Assembly: GCA_944390015.1 (NCBI GenBank)
Contig: CALXOL010000006.1
Span: 44,403-108,402 of the forward strand
Direction of reading: 5' to 3'
Origin: an uncultured Spirochaetaceae bacterium
Lineage (GTDB): Bacteria > Spirochaetota > Spirochaetia > Sphaerochaetales > Sphaerochaetaceae
DNA length: 64,000 nucleotides
Of this stretch, positions 1 through 8,306 are shown in pieces (positions within the stretch are counted from its first letter, which is position 1; every line of letters starts with the position of its first letter). A program made the position numbers and the translations under genes. Under the pieces are notes generated by a model. The model was not told the origin of the DNA. It saw nothing but the letters and a program-made list of their open reading frames with translations, and did not search any database.

Positions 1-75
1 TTCGAGTTCCTCAAGCATCTCATAGTTGAAATATGCCTTCTTATTCTTTTGAATAAGTTTAATACTATCACTCAT
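1..75 (-). CDS. smpB: SsrA-binding protein SmpB, N-terminal fragment (cut by window edge)
   Basis: Only the first 25 codons are in the window, read on the minus strand from an ATG at 75. The peptide begins MSDSIKLIQKNKKAYFNYEM, matching the SmpB N-terminus, where a short lead is followed by an N-[KR]-KA-x-[HF]-[DN]-Y segment. SmpB binds tmRNA and delivers it to stalled ribosomes for trans-translation. The ATG overlaps the TGA of the upstream PEGA/SUMF1 gene by four bases (ATGA), so the two are probably co-transcribed and translationally coupled. The assignment rests on a short N-terminus only, so it is likely but not certain. Confidence 0.75.
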   Translation of the reverse strand, partial: MSDSIKLIQKNKKAYFNYEMLEELE

Positions 76-1445
76 TTCGCAATCCTGAATCCGACGTAAT
101 CACTACAGGTGGATTTTGATATCAGACCAACCGTATCTGCGTTCACCTCATCAGGGGAATTAAGATATGAACCACCTTTTATTATTATATCATCGCCATC
201 AACAGAATATGTATCATAGCTTAAAACACGGCTTAATGGAACATACTCCGATGAAGTGAATTCCCATACACCTCCCATCATCATCTCAGGTCTGCTATTA
301 TCCATATCCGACCAGTTGATGCTAGTGGCATAGCTCTTATCCTGTACCGAGTATGCTGCATAGCTCCATTCTGCCTCACTCGGAAGGCGATATGTAATGC
401 CATCTTTTTTTCTAAGCCACTCTATATAAGCAAGGCTTGCATAGTAGCTGATATTCCTTATTGGTCTTGAGCTAATATATCCGATTGATAAGGATACACC
501 CATCAGGTAGTTCTCATCGACAAGACCTTCTTTTATGAGATTTTCCTTATTACTTGCACTCCACTTTGGATTTTCTTGAACAAAGAGTGCGTATTCATAT
601 TCACTTACAGGACGGGATGCGATTGAGAAATCATCTACCTTGGCTTCTATTCTCTTTTCATTTATCAAAGGGTAGTGTTCTCCTAAATATGAACCCATCT
701 CGAAGATATCAGATTCATATGAGAAGAATTCATCCCCGTCTTTTTCAGGCATTACCGCACTATGAGAATAGTCATAAGAGGCTCTCTCATCTGGCGCAAA
801 CAGATTCTCTGTAATTACCGGTGCTATATTTAGAATCTCACAGGCAGATAGGTAATCAAGATACATTTCTTTACTTGAGACGTGCATCAAAGCCATATTC
901 CAGATCTTCAGATCAAGAGGCTCTCCAAGGGCTGTGATATCGAGTGCATAGTCTTTGAAAATAGGAGGTAAGATCGTAACAGCGTTAAAGGATGTAACCT
1001 TAGACCATGCCGAGACCTCGGAGAGGAAGGTCTCATTAACCGCATCAATAAGCTTTTCAGAGTGTTCATATTCAACTTGGATATCCTCAGTGCGATGAAA
1101 TAGCAGGGTAAAGAATATCGGATGAGAGATATCAATCGTAGTCTCACCAATCGTGATGGAGGATTTTACGTATCTTACATCATGTTCTCCAGATGGGATG
1201 AAATATCTGCTTCCAAGCGTGGATCCTAGATATTTGCCGTCCAGATATACTCCGACATCGGTGAGTTCTGATTCAAATGAAACGTATTTACCGCCTTTCA
1301 CGATTCCAGGAAGCATGAAAAGGAGAAAGAATACAAGCAATATGACAGCGATAATTGTTGATAATATCACAATGCCAGGTCGAATTCCGAAAATCATCTT
1401 AAGCTTTACAGGCTCGACGCTGGGCAGTTCTCTTTTTTTTCTCAT
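72..1445 (-). CDS. Membrane-anchored PEGA domain / SUMF1-like (formylglycine-generating-enzyme fold) protein
   Basis: This 457-residue protein has a basic N-terminus, one membrane segment at about residues 24-48, a PEGA-type beta domain (about 52-95, with VYLDGKYLGST and IPSGEHDV), a middle region, and a C-terminal SUMF1/FGE-like domain from about 265 (RPVSEYEYALFVQ, YRLPSEAEWSYAAY, GGVWEFTSSE, IIKGGSYLNS, YVGFRIAK). The membrane segment should leave the domains outside the cytoplasm. SUMF1 folds in bacteria are often non-catalytic or act in protein or cell-wall binding. The active-site cysteines of true formylglycine-generating enzymes are not seen around the GGSY segment, so an enzymatic role is doubtful. 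No Shine-Dalgarno precedes the ATG; a promoter ends nine bases upstream. The gene is followed by smpB with an ATGA overlap. Confidence 0.8.
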   Translation of the reverse strand: MRKKRELPSVEPVKLKMIFGIRPGIVILSTIIAVILLVFFLLFMLPGIVKGGKYVSFESELTDVGVYLDGKYLGSTLGSRYFIPSGEHDVRYVKSSITIGETTIDISHPIFFTLLFHRTEDIQVEYEHSEKLIDAVNETFLSEVSAWSKVTSFNAVTILPPIFKDYALDITALGEPLDLKIWNMALMHVSSKEMYLDYLSACEILNIAPVITENLFAPDERASYDYSHSAVMPEKDGDEFFSYESDIFEMGSYLGEHYPLINEKRIEAKVDDFSIASRPVSEYEYALFVQENPKWSASNKENLIKEGLVDENYLMGVSLSIGYISSRPIRNISYYASLAYIEWLRKKDGITYRLPSEAEWSYAAYSVQDKSYATSINWSDMDNSRPEMMMGGVWEFTSSEYVPLSRVLSYDTYSVDGDDIIIKGGSYLNSPDEVNADTVGLISKSTCSDYVGFRIAK

Positions 1446-1454
1446 AGGCTAAAC

Positions 1455-1481
1455 ATAATAATCTATGCCGTTACTTGTCAA
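1455..1481 (-). promoter_or_regulatory. Promoter for the PEGA/SUMF1-smpB unit
   Basis: On the minus strand TTGACA (1481-1476) is followed after 15 bases by TATTAT (1460-1455). The start codon at 1445 lies nine bases beyond the -10 box, so initiation seven or so bases downstream would give a leader of about two bases. The -35 box overlaps that of the divergent lepB promoter. A 17-base spacing to TTATGT is an alternative reading. Confidence 0.55.
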
Positions 1482-1501
1482 CTTATATTAATTGGTGTAA
1501 T
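1475..1501 (+). promoter_or_regulatory. Promoter for lepB-hemW
   Basis: TTGTCA (1475-1480), a 15-base spacer and TGTAAT (1496-1501) precede the lepB ATG at 1512 by only ten bases. No Shine-Dalgarno sequence is present. The -35 hexamer is part of the palindrome TTGTCAA shared with the divergent promoter, so RNA polymerase could probably occupy only one of the two at a time. The 15-base spacer is shorter than usual, which lowers confidence. Confidence 0.4.
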
Positions 1502-1511
1502 TTCAAAACAT

Positions 1512-2510
1512 ATGGATAGATTGCTAAGCGCCCTTGAAAGGCGGACTGAAAGATATTTGACGAGAAGAAAGCAGATTAAGGCGTATAACAAGAGTAAGAA
1601 GAGAACCCTTTTAGGGGAGATATGGTCTTGGATCGATGCTCTAATTTTCGCTGTCTTCTGGGTTATTATAATAAATCAGTATCTTTTCCAGTTCTTCCTG
1701 ATCCCTTCTCCGAGCATGGTTTCCACATTGAACGTGGGCGACAGGGTTGCTGTGATCAAGAACGCATATGGAACAGAGCTCTATCCTGCAGGCCCTAAGG
1801 TAGGGACGGCCAATAGAAGGGTTGAGCGTGATGATATCATCACATTCTATAATCCTGAATACGACTCAAAAGGACCTGTTTTCGATATTCTTTCGCAGGT
1901 TGTGTTCATGGGTACGCTCTCTTTGGTAAACATAGATAAGAATCCCGATGGAACTGTCGCAGAACGTCTTTATGTAAAACGTGCGGCAGCACTTCCCGGA
2001 GACGTTGTGAAATTTGAAAACGGCAATGTCCTGATAAGAGTTAATGGGGAGAATGAATTCGTAGCCGAGGAGGAATTCAGAGAGCAGAATAATCTTTCTA
2101 AGGGACCACACCGAAGCGTAAACATGGATGATTACATCTGGCTTAAAGCCTATGGTAATCTTCTTGCTTATGATGAGAAGGGGATGCTCAATAGCGCACC
2201 TAACTATTTAAAGCGTTCATATTCACTTTTAGATCAGAGTTCTAATCTGAATGATTTTTATGAGATAGAGCACCAGAAGGCACTTGCATCGACTAAGATC
2301 TCTCCCAACGACATGGCTTTGCGTAGCAGCTTGAATAGTTATATTAACGGAATCTATGTTCCCTCAGGGCATGTGCTTCCACTGGGGGATAACAGGGATA
2401 ACTCAAGGGATGGAAGGTATTTCGGTCCTGTAAGCGAGGCTGATATAAATGGAAAAGTCGTGCTTAGATTCTGGCCGCTTTCTGATTTTTCTACTTTAAC
2501 TGATAAATGA
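1512..2510 (+). CDS. lepB: Signal peptidase I
   Basis: Type I signal peptidase cleaves signal peptides from secreted proteins at the outer face of the inner membrane. The 332-residue protein has a cytoplasmic basic stretch, one strong membrane segment (about 42-64) and then the family motifs: box B with nucleophile Ser68 (IPSPSM), box D with general base Lys156 (RLYVKRAAALPGD), and box E (LPLGDNRDNSRDGRYFG) near residue 290. The Ser/Lys dyad is intact. It is longer than many Gram-positive enzymes because of an extended region between boxes D and E. The start codon has no Shine-Dalgarno. The last four bases overlap the hemW ATG, indicating an operon with hemW. Confidence 0.96.
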   Translation: MDRLLSALERRTERYLTRRKQIKAYNKSKKRTLLGEIWSWIDALIFAVFWVIIINQYLFQFFLIPSPSMVSTLNVGDRVAVIKNAYGTELYPAGPKVGTANRRVERDDIITFYNPEYDSKGPVFDILSQVVFMGTLSLVNIDKNPDGTVAERLYVKRAAALPGDVVKFENGNVLIRVNGENEFVAEEEFREQNNLSKGPHRSVNMDDYIWLKAYGNLLAYDEKGMLNSAPNYLKRSYSLLDQSSNLNDFYEIEHQKALASTKISPNDMALRSSLNSYINGIYVPSGHVLPLGDNRDNSRDGRYFGPVSEADINGKVVLRFWPLSDFSTLTDK

Positions 2511-3616
2511 GATTCTTAGATCCAGTAAGACCAGTATCCCTATATATACATTTCCCTTTCTGCACTAGAAAGTGCTCATATTGCGCTTTTTATTCTCTTT
2601 CCAAGCCTTTCTGGACGATTAGTCCAGATCAATATGGAGAGCTTATCCTTGCTCGGCTTGATGAATTATCTCAGATTCAATTTTCTACAATATATCTTGG
2701 TGGCGGAAATCCCGGACTCTTATCTGATGAAATGCTTATAAGCATAATCGAGAAAGCACGTTCAAAGTGCACTGAGGAGATAACAGTCGAGATGAATCCA
2801 GAGCAAATCAGTAAAGAGCGGCTAGAGCGTCTTAATGGTCATATTACGAGGCTCTCTGTCGGGATTCAATCTCTTAATCAGAAAAATCTTGAGGTGCTTG
2901 GAAGAAACAGCAATAGAAATGAAAACATCACTGCACTAAAATTACTGAAAGAAAGTGGGATAAATTTCAATGCAGATCTTATGTGTGCAATTCCTGGACA
3001 AACGATTAGCGAGGTTATAAGCGACATAAGGGAACTCTCATCCTATGAGCCTGACCACATATCGTATTACTGCCTTACTTTTGAAGAAGGAACTCCTCTA
3101 TATTCAATGCAATATAAAAGAGATGAGGATTTAGAGGTAGAGGCCCTGATATCAGGATGGAAAGAACTGAGTGCTCTTGGCTACGAGCATTACGAGGTTT
3201 CTAACTTTGCAAGGAAAAACAAATATAGTAAGCATAATTTAAACTACTGGAATTTAGGCCAGTACATAGGACTAGGCCCGGCAAGCGAGAGCAGTCTTGG
3301 TTATAGCAGGATCGTCTCCTATCATGAAAAAGAAGATTTGAAAGGGTACTTGGAGAATAAACGAGGTGAAGTTGAAGAACTAACAAGGATCGAAGGGTTG
3401 CTGGAATATCTGATGGTCGCTCTAAGGACCAAGTGGGGAATCAGTAAAAAAGAACTCCTTGAACGATTTTGCATCGATTTCGATTCAACCTTTGCTTCTT
3501 CGCTCAAGGAGCTGGATGAAAGGTGTTACATTAACACCGATAATAATTTCTCTCTGACAGAGCAGGGGTGGATGATTCTTGATTCAATCATCCTGACCCT
3601 CTCAATGGCTCTTTAA
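2507..3616 (+). CDS. hemW: Radical SAM heme chaperone HemW-like (formerly annotated as oxygen-independent coproporphyrinogen III oxidase)
   Basis: This 369-residue radical SAM protein has the CX3CX2C cluster motif at Cys19, Cys23 and Cys26 (FPFCTRKCSYCAFYS) and the HemW-type HNLNYWNLGQYIGLGPAS segment near residue 245. HemW proteins carry heme to target proteins and, unlike HemN, are not proven oxidases. The usual GGGTPS motif reads GGGNPG here, a change in the region that contacts S-adenosylmethionine. The start overlaps the end of lepB by four bases. Its stop codon overlaps the stop codon of putP on the other strand, so there is no room for a conventional terminator between them. No heme biosynthesis gene is in the window. 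Confidence 0.88.
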   Translation: MRFLDPVRPVSLYIHFPFCTRKCSYCAFYSLSKPFWTISPDQYGELILARLDELSQIQFSTIYLGGGNPGLLSDEMLISIIEKARSKCTEEITVEMNPEQISKERLERLNGHITRLSVGIQSLNQKNLEVLGRNSNRNENITALKLLKESGINFNADLMCAIPGQTISEVISDIRELSSYEPDHISYYCLTFEEGTPLYSMQYKRDEDLEVEALISGWKELSALGYEHYEVSNFARKNKYSKHNLNYWNLGQYIGLGPASESSLGYSRIVSYHEKEDLKGYLENKRGEVEELTRIEGLLEYLMVALRTKWGISKKELLERFCIDFDSTFASSLKELDERCYINTDNNFSLTEQGWMILDSIILTLSMAL

Positions 3617-5175
3617 CATTCGAAAGTCTTAGCCGCCTCGAACTCCTCTTTTATCTCATCTGAGACATCCGGTGTAAGAAGGGATACCACAACAATTACA
3701 AGGGATGAGACGATGAAGGCAGGAAGAAGCTCATAAATACCGAATATTCCTCCAAGCGGTTTTATTAAGAGGTTCCAGATGAATACCATGGCAGCACCTG
3801 AGACCATACCTGCGATAGCGCCTTCCCTTGTTGTTCTCTTCCAGAAAAGAGAGAACAGCATCAGAGGTCCGAATGCAGCACCAAAGCCCGCCCATGCGAA
3901 ACTTACAATCGTAAAGATGACACTCTCCTCATCGAGTGCGATGAGCGCTCCGAAAAGTGCGATGAGAATAAGGGTTATTCTACTTACCCTCATTACGCTC
4001 CTATCTTCCGCATCCTTCTTGAATATACCCTGATAGATATTCTTTGCAACTGCACTTGCTGCAATAAGCAGATAGCTGTCAGAACTGGAAATCGTAGCTG
4101 CGAAAATACCTGCCATTACAAGGCCGGCAAAGAGTGGGTGAAGCATCGAGGATGCCATTAAAGAGAAGATGTTCTCACTGTCACTTGCCGTGCTTAGAGC
4201 CGTAGGATAGAGCGCTCTTCCGATAAGCCCGATAGTTACCGATGCTGCAAGAGAGATGAGAACCCAGATAGTACCGATTCTTCTGCTCTTTGTAAGCTCA
4301 TCGGCCTTTCTTATGGCCATGAATCTAAGAAGTACCTGAGGAACTCCGAAATAGCCAAGGCCCCATGCAAGCATTGAGACGGCAGATAAAATAGAGTATG
4401 GAGCAGGATCGGAGAAGACAGCAGCCCCGTTTTCGACAATCTGATGACCTGCCTCATCGAGTGCAGGATTTCCAAGTGAGAAGAACTCAAGGAAGCCTGG
4501 GATGTTGTTGATGTTCTCAAAAACTGCACCGAGTCCACCGGCATTAATCGTACCGAATACAAGAATTACGACAAGAGCGAATACCATGACGATAGCCTGC
4601 ATGAAATCCGATGCGCTCTCTGCAAGGAAGCCACCGATGAAAGTGTAGGTGAGTACGAGAATTACACCTACGATCATCATGATATGATAATCAAATCCGA
4701 ACATCGCGGAAAAGAGCTTTCCACAGGTTACGAAACAACTGGAGGCGTAAACACAGAAGAATACCAGGATAAGCAGTGATGAAATCATCATGATGACCTT
4801 CTTCTTCTCATGGAAACGGTTAGAGAAGAAATCTGGAATCGTAATTGCATTATTTGCAACGTGAGAGTATCTTCTCAGCCTTTTTGCAACCAATAGCCAG
4901 TTTATGTACGTGCCGATCAGAAGTCCGAGAGCCGTCCAGAAAGCATCTGCAAGTCCCGTCCAGTATGCAAGTCCAGGAAGTCCCATTAAAAGCCAGCCGG
5001 ACATGTCGCTTGCCTCTGCAGAGAATGCTGCAACCCATGGACCTAAACTACGGCCACCAATGTAATAGTTCTCACTATTTGCATTTGCTCTTTTTGCAAA
5101 GTAGAATCCGATGAAAAGAACAACAGCAATATAGAGAACCATAGAAATAAGCATCTGTATTGAACTAGAAGTCAT
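3613..5175 (-). CDS. putP: Sodium/proline symporter (SSF family)
   Basis: This polytopic membrane protein of 520 residues imports proline with sodium. It matches PutP closely near the N-terminus: GGRSLGPWVAAFSAEASDMS followed by GWLLMGLPGLAYWTGL and then YINWLLVAKRLRRY with a PDFFSNRF segment. About thirteen hydrophobic segments are visible, as expected for the SSF fold. A good Shine-Dalgarno (GGGGAGG) lies about five bases before the ATG. The gene stands alone, convergent with hemW (stop codons overlap at 3613-3616) and divergent from yebC. Proline as substrate is inferred from PutP-like sequence; other SSF solutes are possible but less likely. Confidence 0.9.
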   Translation of the reverse strand: MTSSSIQMLISMVLYIAVVLFIGFYFAKRANANSENYYIGGRSLGPWVAAFSAEASDMSGWLLMGLPGLAYWTGLADAFWTALGLLIGTYINWLLVAKRLRRYSHVANNAITIPDFFSNRFHEKKKVIMMISSLLILVFFCVYASSCFVTCGKLFSAMFGFDYHIMMIVGVILVLTYTFIGGFLAESASDFMQAIVMVFALVVILVFGTINAGGLGAVFENINNIPGFLEFFSLGNPALDEAGHQIVENGAAVFSDPAPYSILSAVSMLAWGLGYFGVPQVLLRFMAIRKADELTKSRRIGTIWVLISLAASVTIGLIGRALYPTALSTASDSENIFSLMASSMLHPLFAGLVMAGIFAATISSSDSYLLIAASAVAKNIYQGIFKKDAEDRSVMRVSRITLILIALFGALIALDEESVIFTIVSFAWAGFGAAFGPLMLFSLFWKRTTREGAIAGMVSGAAMVFIWNLLIKPLGGIFGIYELLPAFIVSSLVIVVVSLLTPDVSDEIKEEFEAAKTFEC

Positions 5176-5294
5176 ATATCCTCCCCAAAGGAATTTAAAT
5201 ACAACATTAGGAGATTTTTAAGTAAATTACAATATTTAAAGCATTTTAATTAAAATTAATCATGATTGGCATAAGTGCTTTTGCTCAATTCATA

Positions 5295-5324
5295 TTGACG
5301 CTTAAAAATACATTGTGGTAAATT
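5295..5324 (+). promoter_or_regulatory. Promoter for the yebC-ruvCAB-queA operon
   Basis: TTGACG (5295-5300) is followed after 18 bases by TAAATT (5319-5324), with a TG one base before the -10 (extended -10). The predicted start near 5331 leaves a leader of about 36 bases with an AGAGG Shine-Dalgarno before the yebC ATG. The rest of the 191-base gap between putP and yebC is A/T-rich, and a putP promoter on the other strand could not be placed with confidence. Confidence 0.6.
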
Positions 5325-5366
5325 TTCATAGGTTCAAGTAATTCTTATTTAAATAAAGAGGTTAAT

Positions 5367-6107
5367 ATGTCAGGCCACAGCAAATGGGCAACTATTAAAC
5401 ACAAGAAAGGCGCATTGGATGCAAAGCGCGGTCAGAAATTCACAAAACTTATTAAGGAAATCTCAGTAGCTGCTAAGATGGGCGGGGGAGACCCTGATTC
5501 TAACGCAAGACTTAGAACTGCCATCTTGAAGGCAAGAGCTGAGAACATGCCTAAGGATAACATCGACAGGGCGATCAAGAAGGGAACAGGAGAACTTGGT
5601 CAGACAAGCTTCTATGAACTCACATACGAAGGATACGCTCCAGGCGGGGTTGCCATCATCGTCGATACACTTACTGACAACAAGAACAGGACTGCAGCCG
5701 ATGTCCGCTCAACTCTTAGCAAGCTAGGGGGATCACTTGGTTCAACAGGTTGTGTCAGCTACATGTTCCAGACGAAGGGTGTGATTACATATGATGCTTC
5801 CAAGTACAGTGAGGAGGAGATTTTTGATGCCGCTCTTGAAAACGGTGCGGAAGATGTCTCTACTGAGGATGGTATCATCGAGGTCACGACAACACCAAAC
5901 GATTTTGCCGCCGTTCTTGAAGCTATGCAGAAGGCGGGATTCGAGCAGGATAGTGCGGATATCAACAAGATTGCTGACCAGACCGTAACGCTCGACAATG
6001 AGAAGGCAAATAAGGTTCTTAAGATTGTAGAACGCCTTGAGGAACTTGATGATGTCCAGCAGGTTTCAACCAATCTTGAGCTTCCTGATGACTTCGAAGA
6101 GGAGTAA
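5367..6107 (+). CDS. yebC: YebC/PmpR-family protein (translation/transcription regulator)
   Basis: At 246 residues this is a full-length YebC-family protein, beginning MSGHSKWATIKHKKGALDAK and continuing with the conserved KIIKEI-like, GGxPxxNxRLRxA and RAIKKGTG motifs. Family members act as DNA-binding regulators (PmpR type) and, in more recent work, as factors that relieve ribosome stalling at proline stretches. It heads the ruvCAB cluster, a common genomic position. A Shine-Dalgarno AGAGG precedes the ATG. The stop TAA is followed directly by a second TAA and then the TTG start of ruvC three bases on. Confidence 0.95.
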   Translation: MSGHSKWATIKHKKGALDAKRGQKFTKLIKEISVAAKMGGGDPDSNARLRTAILKARAENMPKDNIDRAIKKGTGELGQTSFYELTYEGYAPGGVAIIVDTLTDNKNRTAADVRSTLSKLGGSLGSTGCVSYMFQTKGVITYDASKYSEEEIFDAALENGAEDVSTEDGIIEVTTTPNDFAAVLEAMQKAGFEQDSADINKIADQTVTLDNEKANKVLKIVERLEELDDVQQVSTNLELPDDFEEE

Positions 6108-6110
6108 TAA

Positions 6111-6605
6111 TTGTACATTCTTGGAATAGATCCAGGACTTGCTACGACAGGCTGGGGCGTTGTTGGCTATGACAAACAAGGCTTCTGGCCTGTTTCTTTT
6201 GGTATAATAAAAACCTCAAGTAAGGAGAGGCTACAGGACAGGATTTTCACTCTTGCGGAAGATGTGGCATCTGTTGCTACGAAATACAAGATAGATGCAT
6301 GCTCGATGGAGGACATTTATTTTGCCCGTAACATCACATCCGCAGTGCCTGTGGCTAAGGTAATTGGTGCGCTTACCTATAAGCTCATGCAGATGGAGAT
6401 TCCTGTGAGTTTTTATTCTCCTCTTCAGATTAAAATGGCCGTTACGGGAACGGGAACTGCCGACAAGCACCAGATTCAGGAGATGGTACGCCTGCATCTT
6501 AAACTGGATAAGATACCTCGTCCGGATCACGCGGCGGATGCGCTTGCTGACTGTATATGCTATATTCAGTATAATTCGGGAGATGTCCGCCTCAGGAGAA
6601 GTTGA
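6111..6605 (+). CDS. ruvC: Crossover junction endodeoxyribonuclease RuvC
   Basis: RuvC cuts Holliday junctions symmetrically. The 164-residue protein carries the four acidic or catalytic positions: Asp7 (LGIDPG), Glu67 (SMEDIYFARN), and Asp139/His140 with Asp143 (RPDHAADALAD). The length is typical for the family. The start is UUG at 6111, chosen because it places Asp7 at its usual position and no ATG precedes the domain. It lies between yebC and ruvA with gaps of three and one bases. Confidence 0.96.
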   Translation: MYILGIDPGLATTGWGVVGYDKQGFWPVSFGIIKTSSKERLQDRIFTLAEDVASVATKYKIDACSMEDIYFARNITSAVPVAKVIGALTYKLMQMEIPVSFYSPLQIKMAVTGTGTADKHQIQEMVRLHLKLDKIPRPDHAADALADCICYIQYNSGDVRLRRS

Positions 6606-6606
6606 T

Positions 6607-7239
6607 TTGATAAACGCTATACATGGCTCTTTTGCCGGATTCAATGAGAATTTCATATATGTTCTTACCTCTGGAGGAGTTGAATACTCCATAGAGATCA
6701 GTCTCTTGGATCTTGATGAGATCCTCAGCATGAGTGATGAGAAAAAGAGGGATCTGAGGATACTGACCTATCTTGTTCATAGAGAGGATGCCATGCTCCT
6801 TTACGGCTTTTTGCGTGAAGATGAGCGTAAATGTTTTACCCAGCTTTTAAGTGTAAACGGAATAGGGGCTAAACAGGCTCTTAAGGTTCTCTCTTCCATG
6901 AAGGTCGAGGATTTCCTTCTTGCTCTGGACAAGAGCGATGTGAAAAAATTATCTAAAATCCCCGGTATGGGACCTAAGACTGCACAGAAGCTCATCTTGC
7001 AGCTGAGAAATGTTCTTATCCTTGAGAGTACCGATGAGAATGAGAATAGAGCTGAGCAGAAGAAGAGTATTAATGAGTATCAGGACCTTATCGATGCTTT
7101 TGTCGAGATGGGGCATGAGCGGAGACAGGTCAAAGATAAGATTGAGCGCATACTCAAGGAAAATGAGTTATTATTATATGGTAAGAGCAGGAGCGAGAAG
7201 GAGACCTTCCTATTCCAGACTCTTATAAAGGGTAACTGA
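6607..7239 (+). CDS. ruvA: Holliday junction branch migration protein RuvA
   Basis: RuvA holds the Holliday junction as a tetramer and loads RuvB rings. With a UUG start at 6607 the protein is 210 residues and begins MINAIHGSF, as RuvA should (oligonucleotide-binding domain first). A longer in-frame reading from 6538 would overlap ruvC and add a non-homologous leader. AGGAG ends about nine bases before the UUG. The tandem helix-hairpin-helix motifs are visible (NGIGAKQAL and [12 protein letters not shown]), and a C-terminal domain III follows an acidic linker. The TGA stop shares its A with the ruvB ATG. Confidence 0.95.
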   Translation: MINAIHGSFAGFNENFIYVLTSGGVEYSIEISLLDLDEILSMSDEKKRDLRILTYLVHREDAMLLYGFLREDERKCFTQLLSVNGIGAKQALKVLSSMKVEDFLLALDKSDVKKLSKIPGMGPKTAQKLILQLRNVLILESTDENENRAEQKKSINEYQDLIDAFVEMGHERRQVKDKIERILKENELLLYGKSRSEKETFLFQTLIKGN

Positions 7240-8306
7240 TGGTCGTCGATTTTGAATCAGAGATTAAGGAACTAGAGGACTTCAAACCTGAAAGCCTGAT
7301 GAGAAGGGAGTACTCAGATAGTGAGGACAGGCAGGAGAACATACTGCGCCCTCAGCATCTTGAAGACTTTCAGGGGCAGCAGGAGATAAAGGACAACCTC
7401 GAGATATTCATAAAAGCAGCTCGAAAAAGGGAGGAGGCCCTTGACCATACATTCATAGTCGGCCCTCCTGGGCTTGGAAAGACCACGCTTGCAAGCATCA
7501 TAGCAAATGAGATGAATGCTGATATCCGTATGACGAGTGCCCCGGCTCTGGATAAACCGAAGGATCTTGCTGGAATACTGACGAATCTAAGCGAGAACTC
7601 GATTTTCTTCATCGATGAGATCCATCGTCTCAAGCCTGTGATTGAGGAAATGCTCTATATAGCCATGGAGGATTATGAGATAGACTGGGTCATAGGGCAG
7701 GGGCCGGCTGCAAGGACTATGAGGATTCCTCTTCCGCATTTCACGTTAATCGGAGCTACGACTAAGGCCGGTAATGTCTCATCTCCGCTTGCCTCCAGAT
7801 TCGGAATCAACATCCATATTGATTTCTATAACGATGAAGAGCTTGCGAAAATCATAAAAAGAAGCAGTCATATTCTTAAGTGCGATATCGATGATGATGC
7901 ACTCCTCCTTCTGGCGCACTGCTCAAGGGGTACTCCGAGAATCGCTAACAGGCTGTTAAGAAGACTTAGGGATTTCGCACTTGTTCTTTCAGATGGAAGA
8001 ATTACGAAGGAGACCGTAAAAAAGGGTCTTGAAAGGCTAGGAATCGATAATAACGGGCTTGAGAAGATGGACAGGCAGATTCTCAGGACAATCATAGAGT
8101 ATTATAACGGAGGCCCTGTCGGTGCTGATACACTGAGTATCAGCGTCGGTGAGGCTGTTGAGAGCCTTGAGGATTTCTATGAGCCTTATCTTATCCAGCA
8201 GGGATATCTAAAAAGAACTCCAAGAGGGCGCTGTGTTACCGATAAGGCATATAAACTGTTGAATATGAAAGGAGGTGGCTATGTTGACGAAGGACTACTA
8301 TTTTGA
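7239..8306 (+). CDS. ruvB: Holliday junction branch migration DNA helicase RuvB
   Basis: RuvB is the AAA+ motor that drives branch migration with RuvA. In this 355-residue protein Walker A is GPPGLGKTT at 75-83, Walker B is FFIDEIH at 123-129, and [18 protein letters not shown] carries sensor 1 and the arginine finger. A winged-helix C-terminus ([10 protein letters not shown]) closes the protein. Compared with the usual 335-345 residues it has an acidic N-terminal lead of some 15 extra residues. The ATG overlaps the ruvA stop (TGATG). The 3' end overlaps queA by 26 bases and contains the queA Shine-Dalgarno. Confidence 0.97.
   Translation: MVVDFESEIKELEDFKPESLMRREYSDSEDRQENILRPQHLEDFQGQQEIKDNLEIFIKAARKREEALDHTFIVGPPGLGKTTLASIIANEMNADIRMTSAPALDKPKDLAGILTNLSENSIFFIDEIHRLKPVIEEMLYIAMEDYEIDWVIGQGPAARTMRIPLPHFTLIGATTKAGNVSSPLASRFGINIHIDFYNDEELAKIIKRSSHILKCDIDDDALLLLAHCSRGTPRIANRLLRRLRDFALVLSDGRITKETVKKGLERLGIDNNGLEKMDRQILRTIIEYYNGGPVGADTLSISVGEAVESLEDFYEPYLIQQGYLKRTPRGRCVTDKAYKLLNMKGGGYVDEGLLF

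Noticed and set aside
5265..5284. Possible sigma-54 promoter (TTGGCAT ... TTTGCT) before yebC
   Set aside because: The GG and GC doublets are 13 bases apart instead of the required 10, and a good sigma-70-type promoter lies just downstream.
6538..6606. Longer ruvA starting inside ruvC
   Set aside because: The added residues are not RuvA-like, while the UUG at 6607 has a Shine-Dalgarno and gives the family N-terminus.
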